Shown: positions 63,620 through 64,000 of the stretch, in pieces
How positions within the stretch are numbered: position 1 is the stretch's first letter
Layout of the letters: each line of letters starts with the position of its first letter
Source: Demetria terragena DSM 11295
GTDB lineage: Bacteria > Actinomycetota > Actinomycetes > Actinomycetales > Dermatophilaceae
DNA: 64,000 bases
Direction: 5' to 3'
Assembly (NCBI RefSeq): GCF_000376825.1
Contig: NZ_AQXW01000004.1
Span: 1,922,001 to 1,986,000, forward strand
Made by a program: the position numbers and the translations under genes
Notes under the pieces: model-generated
Databases searched by the model: none
What the model was told of the DNA's origin: nothing
Seen by the model: only the letters and a program-made list of their open reading frames with translations

Positions 63620-64000
63620 CTAGGGCACGTCGAAGCGGTGCGGGATGGCGTCCTTGCCATCTCGGTAGGGCGTGAAGCCCATGGCGGAGTAGTAGGCCAA
63701 GGCAGCGGAGTTGTCGGCGCCGATGGTGGCGTCGATATGCCTCAGCCCGGCGGCTTGTGCCGCCGCCAGCGACGAAGCGAAGAGGCGACGGCCTAGTCCG
63801 CTTCGACCTGCGTCAGGGTGGATGTGCGTCCCGATGATTCCCCACCCCTCGGCCACGTCGTACGGATTGCCGGGCCACGCCCGATTGAGCGACTGAAATC
63901 CAACAACCGTGCCCTCCTGCTCTGCGACGGTGCACGCCACCCGGTGCTTCAGGTCTAAATAGCGTTCCCGGACCTGCGCGACATCGACCGAGCTAGCGCG
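63620..64000 (-). CDS. GNAT family N-acetyltransferase (5' end cut by window)
   Basis: The minus-strand frame is open to position 64000, so 126 C-terminal residues are visible and the N-terminus lies outside. The acetyl-CoA motif A appears as HIHPDAGRSGLGRRLFASSLAAAQ, with the R-x-x-G-x-G-like RSGLG loop. It is followed by the GADNSAALAYYSAMGFTPY block typical of GNAT enzymes. The substrate is unknown. Its C-terminal end converges with the uracil-DNA glycosylase gene across a 143-nt spacer with no visible feature. Confidence 0.85.
   Translation of the reverse strand, partial: RASSVDVAQVRERYLDLKHRVACTVAEQEGTVVGFQSLNRAWPGNPYDVAEGWGIIGTHIHPDAGRSGLGRRLFASSLAAAQAAGLRHIDATIGADNSAALAYYSAMGFTPYRDGKDAIPHRFDVP

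Noticed and set aside
61419-64000. Prophage or integrative element at the right end
   Set aside because: No integrase, terminase, capsid or attachment repeat is visible. Only composition and gene content hint at accessory DNA.

Overview
The window is the replication-origin region of a high-GC Gram-positive bacterium (Actinomycetota, most likely Micrococcales; the genus cannot be fixed from the sequence alone). The evidence is the typical actinobacterial order pcnA, NUDIX, DUF6049, murJ, pseudokinase, sigM, trxB-trxA, parB-parA-rsmG-jag-yidC-yidD-rnpA-rpmH, dnaA, oriC, dnaN, gnd, recF, DUF721, gyrB, gyrA, DUF3566, tRNA-Ile, tRNA-Ala, followed by the second conserved block ino1-padR-ponA-GT87-rpsF-ssb-rpsR-rplI-dnaB. 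Many GTG starts, GC-rich third positions and DnaA boxes of the TTATCCACA/TTGTCCACA type agree with this.

Layout. 1-4.8 kb: a PucR-type regulator cut by the left edge, divergent from a tightly overlapping operon of a ureohydrolase (agmatinase family), an NCS1 permease and a nitrilase-family amidase, probably for uptake and breakdown of a guanidino or amide nitrogen compound. 4.9-5.8 kb: a DUF998 membrane protein, tRNA-Ala, a DLW-39-type small protein and tRNA-Ile. 5.9-10.5 kb: a Tat-secreted GH101 endo-alpha-N-acetylgalactosaminidase with a divergent LacI regulator and a repeat-rich spacer, apparently inserted between the tRNAs and gyrA. 10.5-23 kb: gyrase, recF, gnd, dnaN, oriC and dnaA, all on the minus strand. 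23.4-28.9 kb: rpmH, rnpA, yidD, yidC, jag, rsmG, parA and parB on the plus strand, with parS sites. 28.9-38.6 kb: thioredoxin, SigM, MurJ and cell-wall genes on the minus strand.

38.7-46.3 kb: tRNA nucleotidyltransferase, a four-gene compatible-solute ABC transporter, a small membrane protein, inositol-phosphate synthase and a PadR regulator. 46.5-52.2 kb: bifunctional PBP, a GT87-like membrane protein and the rpsF-ssb-rpsR-rplI operon. 52.2-57 kb: a MATE exporter, two tandem secreted peptidoglycan hydrolases (NlpC/P60 and M23, each with two peptidoglycan-binding repeats) and a methyltransferase. 57-61.3 kb: a helically phased array of DnaA boxes followed by dnaB, which carries two inteins. 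61.4-64 kb: an accessory segment with an uncharacterised protein, a decayed gene, a divergent uracil-DNA glycosylase and a GNAT acetyltransferase cut by the right edge.

The most unusual items are the dnaB gene (a class 3-type intein in the P-loop carrying a cysteine-rich insert between its two LAGLIDADG motifs, plus a class 1 intein), the phased DnaA-box array in front of it, the GH101 cassette at the tRNA/gyrA junction, the ureohydrolase-NCS1-nitrilase operon, and the split MurJ/pseudokinase pair.
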